64,000 bases of DNA from Euglena gracilis. Lineage: Eukaryota; Euglenida; Euglenophyceae; Euglenales. The DNA lies in NCBI GenBank assembly GCA_039621445.1, contig CP154956.1:19433295-19497294 (forward strand), written 5' to 3'. The first letter of the stretch is position 1. Every line of letters starts with the position of its first letter. Positions 28,880 to 39,577 of the stretch are shown here, piece after piece. The notes beneath the pieces were generated by a model. It saw only the letters and a list, made by a program, of their open reading frames with translations, was not told the origin of the DNA and searched no databases. The translations under genes and the position numbers were made by a program.

Positions 28880-30081
28880 ATGAAGAAGACCGCAAACAGT
28901 GTGGACCGCATGCTCCCCCGACCCCCGAAACCAGATGAATTTGTTGCTACACTTGGTCGATTTGCAGAAGGGCCCTGCTGTTGACCCAATACACAGTACG
29001 TTGTTGGCCAACGTTGTCTGAACCTCAGACAACAGATGAGACCTTCAGGGGTGTGGCCGAGTGGGTGGGTGCGCAGGTGGGCCAGCGTGTAACATTCAAG
29101 GATGTTGCACGCTGGGCCGCCATGACTCGACTGGCAAACAACCCCGATATTTCGGCTGACGACGTGGCAAAGCACTTCCACGTGCACCGAAACACCGTGG
29201 CTGTTTACCATCGTGCAGGCAAAACGGTACCCATCAAAGCGGCCACAATCCTCTCCACCCGGTGACAAGCAGGGAAAAAAAAAGCCACCCCCAAAAAATG
29301 AAAAAAAGAAAAATACCCACAGCGAACACAGAAAAAAAAGCCACCCCCCAAAGTGGAGCATGCGGCCCAACACAACGCTGGTCCCGCCGTACCTGTTGGA
29401 CAGCACGCGACAGGGACAGAGGCTGCCGCGCCACCTCCAGTCACCGAAGGGCAAGCAAAATCCGAAGGAGGCGAGCAGCCTGAGTATGACAGCATTGCTC
29501 TGCCACAATTCATCTTTCCCCTCCTAACAGACCTTCCGAGCCGAAACGCGAGCCAGCCAAGGATGTCAATCCAGGACATGGGGACGTTCTCACGTATGCG
29601 TCAGCGGTATTATCCAAATGCCTACCTCTGACGCATCACAGCGGCAAGGAGGTCATCGTCATAGATGAGGTGCCCGAGTTCTGCACGCAGCCGTCCCGCG
29701 CTTGGCCGATGAAACTGGAGCGCGACGATGACGACCTGGCCGTCGAGCGCAACTGCGCTCAGTGGTCCAAGTGGACCATTTTTGCTGCCATTTGGTGCGT
29801 GCTCCGTGCCATCTGCGGAGCACGCACCGGTGGCCCAGGACCTGTCAAACATTCCGTCCCTTTTCCCTGCCATCTCCTCCTCCCGGGCAAACAAACGCCC
29901 TCGTCCTGTCCGTCCCAATTGTGGGTTTTGTGGGGTCACCGTTCCTTTGAACCCACCCTGTCGTGAGCTAAATGCTGTGGTCTGTGATGCGTGTGGGCTG
30001 TCGTACCACTGGAAATGTGCTAACCTGGTGCGTCCCCCAAAGCATGCGTCCTGGATTTGTGAGTCGTGTGTTGGTCAGTAA
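28880..30081 (+). pseudogene. HTH and PHD-finger gene, arm A copy (broken)
   Basis: The sequence opens with ATG at 28,880 (MKKTANSVDRMLPRP), but this frame stops at about 28,983. The helix-turn-helix part lies in another frame: 28,985-29,265 encodes DISADDVAKHFHVHRNTVA, a typical HTH spacing. A stop follows at 29,263 beside a roughly 54 bp insertion that duplicates an AAAAAAGCCACCCCC segment. Further on, 29,670-29,830 encodes MKLERDDDDLAVERN in a third register. 29,920-30,081 then encodes a canonical PHD finger ending in a stop: C-x2-C (CGFC), C-x2-C-x4-H-x2-C (CDACGLSYHWKC) and W-x-C-x2-C (WICESC). Such domain sets occur in transposable-element and chromatin proteins. Register changes could be introns or frameshifts. 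The neighbouring palindromes on both sides suggest a mobile unit. Confidence 0.6.
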
Positions 30082-30280
30082 GGCGTAACGCTGGGCTCCT
30101 CGTTACGTCTCCTCGTTGTCTGTTATGCCGTTCCGTGTCCCGACGACCATTGTTCCAAATTCGCGCCAACTGTCTCTCAGCTGTTACAGCTCACGGTTGT
30201 CCGGTGACCATCTTTCCACTGCCCTGCTGCATTGCATTAGATGTAGAACACCTCGCATTTCTGGCAAACACCTTTTATTT

Positions 30281-30390
30281 TTCAGTCCACGAGACACAGT
30301 GTGTAGTGTCCCAGTCCACAGGGACACACACTGTGTCTCGTGGACTGCTTGTCCACGAGACACAGTGTGTGTCTTGGGCCTCAGTCCACG
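30281..30390. repeat. CACGAGACACAGTGTGTGTC palindromes
   Basis: Three inverse copies of the CAGTCCACGAGACACAGTGT arm, related to 28,653-28,736. Together with that copy they bracket the HTH/PHD gene. Mirror 61,927-62,036. Confidence 0.8.
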
Positions 30391-30419
30391 GATATTGTGT
30401 CAAGAACTGTGTTTGGGCC

Positions 30420-30597
30420 AAGAGTTAGGGGGAGCCCAGGGGCGGGGACCGCGGCGCTGAAGGCGCCGCGGTCGCCCCTGGGCCCCTCAAAACCTTGGCC
30501 CAAAACACTGTTCTTGTTTGAAACCGTGTTTTGGGCGAAGATTTAAGACTTTTAAAATCTCGAAATCGGCCCAAACACGGTTTCAAAATCCCCTCCG
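30420..30597. repeat. GGCGCCGCGG hairpin and GAAACCGTGTTTTGGGC repeat
   Basis: 30,428-30,486 folds as GGGGCGGGGACCGCGGCGC against GCGCCGCGGTCGCCCCTGG. 30,515-30,597 is a single-arm copy of the palindrome at 18,622-18,748. Mirror 61,720-61,890. Confidence 0.75.
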
Positions 30598-31640
30598 GGG
30601 GGGTTACCGACCCAGGGCCGGGCGCGCATGTAATGCCACGTGCACAGCTCCGAGCGGGAAATTGGCCATGGAACTTTTGGTGGTCGCTAGCGACCGGTCG
30701 CTAGCGACCATTGGTGGTCGGAGCAACCGGTCGCTCCGACCACCAATTTTAAGTCCACCCCCCCTTCGAAAAAGTTTTTAAGCCCCCCCTCGAAAAAAAA
30801 ATTCAAATTGGGAGGAAAATGACTCAAAACCCACCCAAATGCCTTCCAAACCCTCCATTCGGGGGTCAATTTGCAAAAAAAATTGAGTAATACCTTCTCT
30901 TTGCACCTGTTCTGTGAAACCATAGCCATAGTGTGATTTTATCCTTACCTTGCACACATAGGATTACATTCATTACAGAGCGCGACTCGGCCATCCTTGC
31001 CTTGCACACACAAGGGGATTTTGTTATTTTGGGCAGGGGGGGGTCCGGGTGGGGGGCGGCAGCCCCCCCCCCCCCCGGAGGAGGCCGTAGGCCGACTAAG
31101 TTGGCACAAAGGGAGTTTGTTGGGGAGCCTGAATTCATTGAACCCCGAATAGAAATTTTGGAAGGCATTTGGATAAAAATTTTTGGAGGGAGGGGGGGCT
31201 TAAAAATTTTTTAGAGGGGGGGTTAGACTTAAAATTGGTGGTCGGCCCGACCACCAATGGTCGGTAGACTTGGTCGCTAGCGACCGGTCACTAGCGACCA
31301 CCAAAATTTCCACGGCCAATTTCCCGCAATGAGCCCACGCGCACCGTAAACAAAACAGTCCTAAGGCGCCTTCGGCGCCCTTGGTTGTCTAGCGGGGGGG
31401 GGGGGGGGGGGGGCTGCCGCCCCCCCGCACCACCCCCCCCCCCCGCCCTCCAATAACAAAATCCCCTCCGGGGGGTTACCGACCCAGGGCCAGGCGGCAA
31501 AATAAGGAGGGCAAAATCACAGGAACCCCGATATGCGAACTTAGTCGGCCTACGGCCTCCTCCGGGGGGGGGGGGCTGCCGCCCCCGGCCCCCCCCCGCC
31601 CAAAAAAACAAAAACCCCTTGTGTGTGTAAGGCAAGGAAG
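30598..31640. repeat. Composite of AATAACAAAATCCCC, GTCGCTAGCGAC and GGCGCC modules
   Basis: Ordered modules: GTTACCGACCCAGGGCC; GTCGCTAGCGACCGGTCGC palindrome; AAGTCCACCCCC tail; a segment with CCTTGCACACACAAGGGGAT; G-run/C-run pair with CGGCCTCCTCCGG; then the same set in inverse order to 31,640. GGCGCCTTCGGCGCCCTTGG hairpins occur at 31,366 and at 28,238 and 28,392. No protein gene supported. Mirror 60,678-61,720. Confidence 0.55.
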
Positions 31641-31766
31641 GCCGAATCATGCTCCTTAACTCCTGGACAAAGACAAAGGCATTTGGGTGGGTTTCGAGTC
31701 ATTTTCCTTCATATTTGAATGAATTTTTTTTTGGAGGGGGGGCTTTACTGCAAAAAAGAGGTGGCG

Positions 31767-31895
31767 GACGCCGGTTCTGTCCAAAGCCCGGCGTTCCGGA
31801 CGCCAGGCTTTGGACAGAACCGGCGTCCGCCACCTCTTGTTTAAGCCGGCGTTTTAGAGACGCCGGGCTCAGGACAGAACCGGCATCCCCAACCT
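31767..31895. repeat. GACGCCGG hairpin repeat (locus 6)
   Basis: GGACGCCGGTTCTGTCC, its inverse GGACAGAACCGGCGTCC, and CCGGCGTTTTAGAGACGCCG. Flanked by CACCTCTTG as at locus 3. Mirror 60,423-60,551. Confidence 0.85.
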
Positions 31896-32619
31896 TCGGC
31901 CAAAGGACACTGCCAGGACCACCCACAAGTGAATGACCAAAAATGCACCTATGGGGGTGAGGCAGGTTGCGGGGGGGGCTGCGAGGGGGGGGGGGGTTGC
32001 GGGGGGGGGGGGTGGGGGGGAAAAACCGATTTTCCGGGTCAAAATTAGGAATCACCAAGTCGCAAAATTTGGATGATGCCACCAAAAATTAGGCATTCCC
32101 ACACATCAAATTAGGATTTCGGTTCCAAATTGGGCATCGCCAACCCAAAATTTTGACCCATTTGCCCTGATTGGAGCAAAAAATGTGCACAAAAACTATA
32201 TTTTAACAAAAATTAGGCAGCTCCCACCAGAAAGAAATTTTCCCAGAACTGGGCCTCCGGTCGGTTGCGGGGGGGGCGGGGGGTTGCGGGGCGGGGGGGG
32301 TTGCGGGGGGAACACCCCCTATGGTTGTGATATTGTGCAGAGCATTTTGGTATGCGAAAGTTCTCGGCACGTTGTAGCAAAATAGAAGATCAATCGAGTC
32401 GCGTCGGGCGAAAAGAAAGTTCAACATGCATCTTGTGGTGGGGGGGTGACAAATTGGGCAGCACAGAGGGGTGGAACTTTCCCGAAGGGAGTTTTTGGCA
32501 GAAATTACCCAGAAGTTGCCAAAAATCATTGAAAATGTGCATTAAATTTTTTCCCTTGCAAAACCCACTGGGCGTATTTTTTGTTTTTTTTTAAAAAAAA
32601 AACATTAAAAAAAACACGG
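31896..32619. other. G-runs and AAATTAGG words, no gene
   Basis: 31,970-32,020 and 32,270-32,310 have GGGGGGTTGCGGGG repeats. 32,040-32,220 has five to six AAAATTAGGNAT words. 32,480-32,620 is related to 11,815-11,960. Mirror 59,722-60,422. Confidence 0.5.
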
Positions 32620-33034
32620 TTTGGGGGGCAAATCCCTTTTTGTTGCTCAACTGTTCGAGGGCCCCAAAATAACAAAATCCCTTGTGTTACCAAACCGTTT
32701 TGGGGGGCAAATCCCTTTTTGTTGCTCAACTGTTCGAGGGCCCCAAAATAACAAGATCCCTTGTGTTACCAAACCGTTTTGGGGGGCAAATCCCTTTTTG
32801 TTGCTCAACTGTTCGAGGGCCCCAAAATAACAAGATCCCTTGTGTTACCAAACCGTTTTGGGGGGCAAATCCCTTTTTGTTGCTCAACTGTTCGAGGGCC
32901 CCAAAATAACAAAATCCCGTGTGTTACCAAACCGTTTTGGGGGGCAAATCCCTTGTTGCTCAACTGTTTGAGGGCCCCAAAATAACAAGATCCCTTGTGT
33001 TACCAAACCGTTTTGGGGGGCAAATCCCTTTTTG
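32620..33034. repeat. 79 bp tandem repeat, five full units (arm A)
   Basis: The unit starts GGGGGGCAAATCCC and runs through TTGTTGCTCAACTGTTCGAG, GGCCCCAAAATAACAAAATC and CCTTGTGTTACCAAACCG. Starts are near 32,627, 32,704, 32,783, 32,862 and 32,940 with a partial sixth at 33,015. One unit is 4 bp shorter. Frames through it repeat the same peptide and are shadows. Confidence 0.95.
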
Positions 33035-33238
33035 AAACCGTGTATGGAGGCTCTGGCTTCACGCCCGAACCGATGTCTAGGACACCGGTTCGGCGGGGGA
33101 ATTTGTGCGCCGAACCGTGGTCCCAAGACTACGGTTCGGGCGTGAAGCCGTTGTATTGGGGATTTGACCCATAGTGGTAACAAATAATGGAATGAATGGC
33201 ATGGCATTCGCTGGGACGCGAAATAGGGGAAAATCAGA

Positions 33239-33471
33239 TAACGTGACCCCCCCCCCAGGTGGCGGCCAGTTAGGGGGGGGTTACTCATTTCAAGGGAAAA
33301 TGTCTTGATTCGGGTGTTTTTCGGGGGTTCTCGACTATGAAGGGCGGGGCCCAGGTGGCCAATTAGGGGGGGGTTAGGGGTAACCCCCCCTAATTGCCCC
33401 CCCCCCTAATTGGCCGGAAGGGGGGTCCGGGCCGCCCGGAGGGCGGCCAAATAGGGGGGGGGGTCACGTTA
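33239..33471. mobile_element. C-tract TIR element (TAACGTGACCCCCC type)
   Basis: Left end TAACGTGACC with a C-run; right end G-run with GGTCACGTTA. Internal CCTAATTGGCC.GAAGGGGGG and GGCCAATTAGGGGGG palindromes are present. The same terminus occurs at 40,126 and 42,606 in the spacer. Mirror 58,785-59,016. Confidence 0.7.
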
Positions 33472-33520
33472 GGTGAGGTGCTAGGCAAGCAACTTTGCGC
33501 CACGGCCGCTGCGATACAAA

Positions 33521-33730
33521 GGAGGCTAGGCACAGCGGGGGGGGAGGGGGGGGGGCTGAGGGGGGGTGGGGCGAGCGGCCGCGCGCGGGGGGGGGGGGGT
33601 CCGAAACCCCAGGTCAGTTTTATGCTAGGGGGGGGCGGAAGGGGGGGCGAAGGGCGGCCGCGCAGGGGCCGGGGGGGGGGGGGGGGGGGGGGGGGTCCGG
33701 GACCCCCCCCGAGCGGCGCGCCTAGCCTCC
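33521..33730. mobile_element. GGAGGCTAGGC inverted-end insertion interrupting the recombinase gene (arm A)
   Basis: GGAGGCTAGGC (33,521-33,531) and GCCTAGCCTCC (33,720-33,730) bound a G/C-run segment with GCGCGC words. It sits exactly where the recombinase reading frame loses sensible coding, after HPSEREGG. The mirror copy 58,513-58,735 is about 13 bp longer. Confidence 0.6.
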
Positions 33731-34459
33731 AAAGGGTGCCCCCCTCCCGCTCTGATGGGTGAAAACACCCCACCGTCAGCTCCAAAAACGTCTCAGGCCT
33801 TTGGCCCAAGTTGTACGCAATCAGGAGGATGTTCATCCTCTGGCTTTCCAGGAAACTTGACCAGTTGGTCTTGTCGTACAAAGGCAAAATTTCTTCCTCG
33901 GACACAACGGGGACCTCCTCTTCCTCCACCTTTCGCCGCTCCTTGAAAAGAGCACAAAATTGCGGATAGTGGTCTTGTAACGAGGGCATGAAAGCCCCAA
34001 CCCGAGAGGGCGATCCCCTGTACAATGCAGCCAAAGCGTTGACCATGGTGGTCAACGTGGTTGGGATCCATGAGCGATCTTGGACGTTGGCACTTGCGCA
34101 AATTTGCCTTCTTTGGACGGCGGCTGCCTCTTGCTGTGGATCCCCATTGTCAAAAAGACATTTGGGGGTAACCGTCCAAAGTGCAAATGCCAACAGCCAG
34201 TCGTCCATGGCATCAAAAGTTGCCCCTCGAAGGTTGCAAACCTTTTGGAAATGCCGGGCTGCCGCCAAAGCAACCAGTTTGTTTTTCGCCAAACCTCCTT
34301 TAGGGCAACTTCCAACAAATGTATCCCCAAACAACTGTTTGTGACCGGCGGGCTGCAGTCCGAGGTGCGGTGGCAGCCTCTAGCTGCCAAAAATTGTGCC
34401 GGGGTGGGGGTGTAGGGGAGCGCATTGACTGCAACGGTTGTGACGGCACCGGGCATCAT
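33731..34459 (-). pseudogene. Tyrosine recombinase pseudogene, arm A copy
   Basis: The start inferred by comparison is MMPGAVTTVAVNALPYTP (34,459). A 1 bp insertion near 34,350 relative to arm B breaks the register before LFGDTFVGSCPKGGLAKNK (34,334), and the rest is open to 33,731. Useful landmarks are DDWLLAFALWT, RSWIPTTLTTMVNALAAL and SQRMNILLIAYNLGQRPETF. The last resembles box I with its catalytic Arg. Coding ends at the GGAGGCTAGGC insertion, so box II and the Tyr nucleophile are missing. Close in sequence to arm B, moderately similar to the 16.6-17.6 kb copy. Confidence 0.65.
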
Positions 34460-34721
34460 CTTGGTAGAAAATGTTGAATAACAAAATCCCTTCCATGTTG
34501 GCAATAGACCTGGAGGGATAAGACGTTTTTTTGTGCAACTTTTGACTTATATTGAAAATCCAATGGGGAGAGGTGTTCTTTTGCCAAAAGTGGCCCAAAA
34601 TGGACATTTTCCCCCATTTTTTTTTGCGTATTCACCCCCGATTGGGGGTTCTGGAGCCATTTGGGTGGGTTTTGACTGGCGTTGAGGCGATTTGGACAAA
34701 ATTTTTTTCCCAGGGGGGGGC

Positions 34722-35018
34722 TTAAAAGTCGGCGGTTTTGACCCGTTGGGGTCTTATATGGGGGGGGCATGGTAGGGTCCTGCACACCATCAGATGTGAG
34801 CAGGTTGCATACTTTGGACCAGGCAGGATGCCGACTAGGCACTCCAACTTGGATACAAATTCTTCTTTTGTGACTTCTCCCTCTTTAGAGGCGGCCAATC
34901 TGGTGCATGGCCTCTTCTTTGAGTTTTGCGCTTCTTGGGGGAGAGAGGAGTCATGCCAGCTTTCCACCGTTGAACAGCCCAGGTACTCTCGAGCTCGAGC
35001 CTGAATGATATGACCCAA
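34722..35018 (-). other. Possible coding stretch upstream of the recombinase gene (arm A), unrecognised
   Basis: A 98-codon minus-strand frame, not low-complexity (includes ASKEGEVTKEEFVSKLECLV), in the same orientation as the recombinase and about 260 bp upstream of it. It ends in a ATGGGGGGGGCATGGTA motif like the C-tract element ends. It could be another part of the same element. Mirror 57,225-57,521 differs by one residue (K to Q). Confidence 0.25.
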
Positions 35019-35860
35019 ACAAGCCTAAGGGGACAAGGCAGTACAGTTGGTCAATTGGGTGAATTTTTTTTGAAACTTTTTTTAAAAAAGGTCTTTTTTC
35101 ATCTCTACAGCCTCGTAGTCCATTAAAGCTGCCGGACGAAGGGTCTGGAAAAACTAAAAATACGTCACTTTTGATGACCAAAAAAAATGACCTTAAAACC
35201 TTATCCTCAAAAAATGGCCATTTTGCAAGGAAAAAGGTCATTCTAAAAAAGAAAACATGTTTTTGTGTGGTTTTTTTGAAAAAAAACATATTTTTTGTTC
35301 TTTGCTGAAGAACAAAAAAAAACGTCAACCCTGGCTCAATTCCGCATGGTGTGCCAAGGGGGAGTGATTGAAGCTGCTTCCTGCCTTTCTGCTAAGTGTT
35401 AAAGTGAAAATACTGGCTACCACTCTTTTTACAGGACACAAATATTTTGCAAAATGCATCTGAATTTCGCAAAATCCACCATTGCCAACCTCAATTGGAC
35501 GAAAAATGTCGCAACTGTCTCGGGGGTAGGCAGTACAATTGTGATTTTCTGGGGACCCCCCCCTCCCCCCCCCTGTACAGCTTCCAACCCCCCCTCGGAC
35601 CCCCCCTCCCCCCCCCCCTGTGCCTTGTCTCCTAATGGCTTCCACCGCATCCCAAGGGAGCTTGCACCGCCTTTGGGAAGCACCAGAGGGCATGCAGTGA
35701 TTCCCGGGTACATTGGTCATTCAGGCGCTTCAAAAGCAGGGCATACACCTCAGCCACGGCGTGGATGCCCCACGAGGGATGAGGGGGTGTCTGGGACGCG
35801 GGGGGGACGCGGGGGGGGGGACGCCGGGGGGGGGGACGCGGGGGAGACGCCATTTTTGGG
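35019..35860. other. Intergenic sequence
   Basis: 35,075-35,335 is rich in A/T runs with AAAAAAACATATTTTTTG-type inverted words. 35,550-35,620 has CCCCCCTCCCCCCCCTGTAC repeats. 35,790-35,850 has GGGGGGACGCGGGGGG repeats. A 139-codon frame here crosses these repeats. No gene supported. Mirror 56,385-57,225. Confidence 0.35.
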
Positions 35861-35867
35861 ACAGCGA

Positions 35868-36060
35868 AATTAGGAATTTGCCGCGAGAAAAATTTAGCCA
35901 AATTAGGATGCTACCACAACAAATTAGGACTAACCCACCCCAAATTAGGAATCACCCACCGCAAATTAGGAATCACCCACACCAAATTAGGAATCACCAA
36001 CCTCAAATTTGCCTGAAATTAGGAATCAGCCTCCTGAATTTGGCTGTCTCGAGAACAAAA
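35868..36060. repeat. AAATTAGGAATCACCCACC array
   Basis: About eight copies of AAATTAGGAATCACC-type words, four of them regularly spaced by about 20 bp (35,938-36,010). It is flanked on both sides by GGGGGACGCGGGGG repeats. Mirror 56,185-56,378. Confidence 0.75.
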
Positions 36061-36298
36061 TTTTGGTTCCAAAGTGGGACGCGGGGGGGACGCGGGGGGG
36101 GACGGCGGGGGGGGGGACGCGGGGGAGACACCCCCTGAGGGTAATGGAACCCCGGCAGTCATGTGCTACTTCATCCCAAGGAGGTTTCAAGCTGAGGCAA
36201 GGTCCGGTGAGTGGGTGGTGAGTGGTTCTATGTTTCATCTGCTGATCATGCATCAACCAGTACACAATGTTATTCGCGCGGAAACTTATCCACCTTAG

Positions 36299-36640
36299 TC
36301 CAACCACCCCACCCCGTTATGGGTCCCCCCCCCCCCTTTATTGTCCCTGGGACCCGGCCGACGGGGGGTTTCTTTGGCCCGGCCAATGAAATTCCTTTGG
36401 TACCCTTTAAATTTGTCCCCCCCCCTGGAATTGTCCGGGTCGGGCGATTCCCGGGGGGCAGGTCGGGGACAATAAAGGGGGGGGGGGGTGGTACATTAGA
36501 GTGGGTTAGTCGGGCCGAATAGTCGGCCGCTACCCAATTGGTCCGCCGACTAGTCGGCCGACCAGGGTAGTCGGCCGACTAGTCGGCCGACCAATTGGGT
36601 AGTCGGCCGACTGGTCGGCCGACTACCCACTACCCCCCCC
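36299..36640. repeat. Arm A-specific block: CCTTTATTGTCC and GTCGGCCGACTAG palindromes
   Basis: Arm homology stops after CCACCTTAGT (36,298) and resumes near CCCCAGATTTTGGAAAG (36,640). In between, arm A has a CCTTTATTGTCC...GGACAATAAAGG element (36,338-36,480), matching 38,936-39,103, and a GTCGGCCGACTAGTCGGCCG palindrome block (36,500-36,628). Arm B has unrelated, coding-like sequence here (55,580-55,945). Confidence 0.75.
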
Positions 36641-37069
36641 CCAGATTTTGGAAAGAAAAATTTTTTGGCATGAGTATGGTATTTTCCTTTGCAATGGCAT
36701 GATCATGGTTCAAAGGGCGTTACCATCTCGGCTGCCTTCGGCAGCCACCTTACCATAATGGGCATTTTTTTGTTTTTTTTAAAAAAAAACAAAACAACGT
36801 GTTGTTTTTTTATAAAACAGTAAAAAAAACATAAAAAAAACAAAAAGGAAATTTCATTGAAAAAACTCGTTATGAAACTCCCAAACCACACTTTGAATCC
36901 CACTAAGTTCAAAAACTGCCAAAAATGGTCAAAACCGGCCCCGAGCGAGAAATTGGTGATGGACTTTTTGGTGGTCGCTAGCGACCGTTGGTGATAAGGC
37001 TGGTCGCTGGCGACTAGTCGCTAGCGACCACCAATTTTAAGTCCACCCCCCCCTCTAAAAAAGTTTTTA
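36641..37069. other. Mixed repeat modules, no gene
   Basis: GGATTTTGG-to-CAGCC module (36,640-36,755), A/T-run inverse pair (36,768-36,840), 11,101-type segment (36,847-36,905) and GTCGCTAGCGAC block (36,968-37,060). Confidence 0.55.
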
Positions 37070-37199
37070 AGCCGGCGTTTGAGACGCCGGGCTCAGGACA
37101 GAACAGGCGTCCCCCCCCCCCACGGGCTTTCCGGACGCCGGTTCTGTCCTGAAGCCCGGCGTTGGGAACGCCGGCTTTGTCCAAAGCCCGGCGTCCGGT
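37070..37199. repeat. GACGCCGG hairpin repeat (locus 7)
   Basis: GCCGGCGTTTGAGACGCCGG, GGACAGAACAGGCGTCC, GGACGCCGGTTCTGTCC and GGAACGCCGGCTTTGTCC. Mirror 55,070-55,199. Confidence 0.85.
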
Positions 37200-37213
37200 T
37201 TTCATTCCTAAAA

Positions 37214-37819
37214 TGTCACCAAAAGTGCCCAAAAAGTGGCCCTAAGGTGCTGGTATGAGTGTTTCAACCATCAAGGACAATGAATTTTGCCATTTGGGGA
37301 CCAGTGGGGTGGGTCTCCAAATTTGGTGAAAATCGGCCCAGATTGGGAAATAGAGTACCGTGCGGCGTGGAAAGATCTGATGAGCACCGCTGGTCGTCTG
37401 TTGAAAAGAGCTTTCGATCGAGGGGTAACTTGGTACCCTGACGTTGCACGCAGCCCGAGATGCGCCCGCGATGGTCGGATCGGCCAGAATCTGAGTCGAA
37501 ACTTGGGGCAATTTTCAGTGACTTTTGGTTTAAGATGCTGAATATAAACCTTACAGAAACGTTTTTTCTCTTCGAATCAACCACTTGAGGGCCTTGGGGG
37601 GCACCAGAGTTGTGAAATTAGGATTTACCACTGACAGAAAATAAGAGCTCCAGGCGGCGTGGCTGAATTTGGTGGTGATCGCCAGTCGTCTGATGAAAAG
37701 AGCTTTCGATCGAGGGGTGATTTTATACCTTGACGATTGACACAGCCAGAAATACCCTCGCCGCCAGAATTTGGTGATGTGCAAAGTGGTGTGACATTGC
37801 GGATCAGTGGTCGGAGATT
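37214..37819. repeat. 600 bp dispersed repeat, copy 2 (arm A)
   Basis: Reverse-complement copy of 19,518-20,123; mirror 54,450-55,055. It directly follows a GACGCCGG hairpin, as copy 1 precedes one at 20,213. Confidence 0.85.
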
Positions 37820-38935
37820 GGTTTAGAAGGTGTTTTTGGTCATTTGGTTTTAATGTGGCTTACATGGGTGATGGGTGGGCAATTGACGCCCCCGGGCAAT
37901 TGTCACCCCCCTCTGTGCCGGCCAAATTGTCACCCCGGGAAATTGTCACACCCCTCCATGCTGCCCGATTTGTCACGTGACAATTGCCCAGGGGGGGGGC
38001 GGGCGAAGGAGGTTGCAGACCCTCCGAGAGCCCCTCGCCATGCCAACCCCCCCCAGCCGGACCCTCGCCATGGCTTTCCTGCCCCTTCCAGAGAATGAAT
38101 TTTGCCATCAATCTCCCTTCAAGGTCAATGTTCATCATTGGTGGAGGCTGCATTTTTGCCCATTTGAAGTCATTTTTCGTCAATTTTTGTCAATTTTACC
38201 AATTTTGGACTTCTTGACCAATTTTGACCATTTCAGCCTATTTTTGGGTCATTCTATAACCATTGTGAGGGATTTTTGCAAACAAATTACAAATTATTCG
38301 GATTACTGAAAATTGCTCAACTGCTGTCCCATTTTTAATGAATTGGCAAAATTTCCTTAATAATGGAAAAAAGGCTCAAATTTTGTGTGAAATGGTTTCA
38401 AGTGACTAAAAATTGCCCAAAGTAACCCCTTAGAATCAAAAAAAACAAACAAAAAAACAACGTCAAAAAAAAAAACAGGCCGGCCCACTACCACGGGGGG
38501 TGGTAGTGGGCCAGTTTTGGGCCATGGGTCGTTTGCTTTGGGTCATGTCGTGGCCAGTTTGGCCTTTTGTGGTGTTTTTGGCCCAGGCAAATGAAAGCAT
38601 GAAAAGAAAAAAAAATGTGCTATGCAGACAGACTCGTTTTCCAAAGTAGAATTCCCGCTTTTTGTCCTTTTGGCCTCCCCTTCCCTTCGACCGGAACCGG
38701 GAATTTTGGTTTTGGTCCACACACCTCATGCAGAAATTTTTGCCGTTCGTCCGTGTTTCGGGACCATCGCAAGGGACAAAGACACGTTCATTCTTCTGTA
38801 TTGATGACTAAGTTTATTGGGCGTCACTCAAGACTCATGCCGGCGGTTTTATACGGCGCAGGGGCTCGATTGTTTTAAACTGAATTAAACGAGTGTTTTA
38901 AAACGACTTGTTTTTAACACGCACAACCCTGCACC
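37820..38935. other. Unique-looking sequence of the arm, no gene recognised
   Basis: 37,870-38,000 has CAATTGTCACCCC words, including GTCACGTGAC (37,973-37,982). 38,460-38,520 has CCCACTACCACGGGGGGTGG with its inverse. Open frames (38,463-38,729 minus, 38,615-38,878 plus) have no recognisable domain. Mirror 53,334-54,449. Confidence 0.35.
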
Positions 38936-39103
38936 CCCCCCCCTTTATTGTCCCCCCCCCTTTATTGTCCCTGGGCCCCGGCCAACGGGGGGTTTTTTTG
39001 GCCCGGCCAATGAAATTCCTTTGGTACCCCTTTATTGTCCCCCCCCCTTTATTGTCCGGTCGGGCCTCCCGGGGGCAGGTCGGTGGGACAATAAAGGGGG
39101 GGG
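38936..39103. mobile_element. CCTTTATTGTCC inverted-end element
   Basis: Repeated CCCCCCTTTATTGTCC at the left and GGGACAATAAAGGGGGG at the right, with CCGGCCAACGGGGGGTTTTT and GGCCAATGAAATTCC inside. The second copy is 36,338-36,480; mirror 53,166-53,333. No coding capacity. Confidence 0.65.
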
Positions 39104-39201
39104 GTGGTATGCACCTTACCAGTTAAAATCACATTTCTAGAAAATGAAATTGCAAAATCCATCACCCCCCCCCCCTTATTGCCCCCTTATTATCGGCTCC
39201 G

Positions 39202-39341
39202 TGCGGATGATTGGCTATGACGATCCTGGAGGTCGTACCGACCATGGTCGGACCGACCTAGGTCGGGCCGACCATTGGCTATGGCCCATCGACCATTGGA
39301 GGTCGGGCCGACCTGGTCGGCCCGACCTCCAATCATCCGCA
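39202..39341. repeat. TGCGGATGATTGG-bounded GGTCGGGCCGACC palindromes
   Basis: TGCGGATGATTGG at the left and CCAATCATCCGCA at the right enclose four GGTCGG.CCGACC palindromes. Mirror 52,928-53,067. A related block is at 43,190-43,315. Confidence 0.8.
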
Positions 39342-39365
39342 TTACCCCCCCTTTTTTTGGAATTA

Positions 39366-39475
39366 AGGCTGCTTCGAACATTCGAATATTCGACGAATAT
39401 TCGAATGTTTCAAAATATTCGAACGTTCGAATGTTGTGAAATATACTGTTGAATATTCATGCAATATTCGACCGG
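39366..39475. repeat. ATTCGAATATTCG palindrome cluster upstream of the tRNA
   Basis: GAACATTCGAATATTCG, CGAATATTCGAATG and AATATTCGAACGTTCGAA words, ending about 100 bp before the tRNA gene. A second cluster at 39,897-39,975 lies outside the arm in the spacer. Mirror 52,795-52,904. Confidence 0.75.
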
Positions 39476-39577
39476 AAAATTTTTTGGTTCCATTGTTCTG
39501 ATTTCCTTCATAAGTAATGTAAAAAGGTTCTCCCTGTATGTATTAGTCCTTTTCCCTTCAGACAACATGTGTCAGCG

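Noticed and set aside
30082-30280. Reverse transcriptase downstream of the PHD finger
   Set aside because: The stretch to the palindrome at 30,281 is short and shows no RT motif in any frame.
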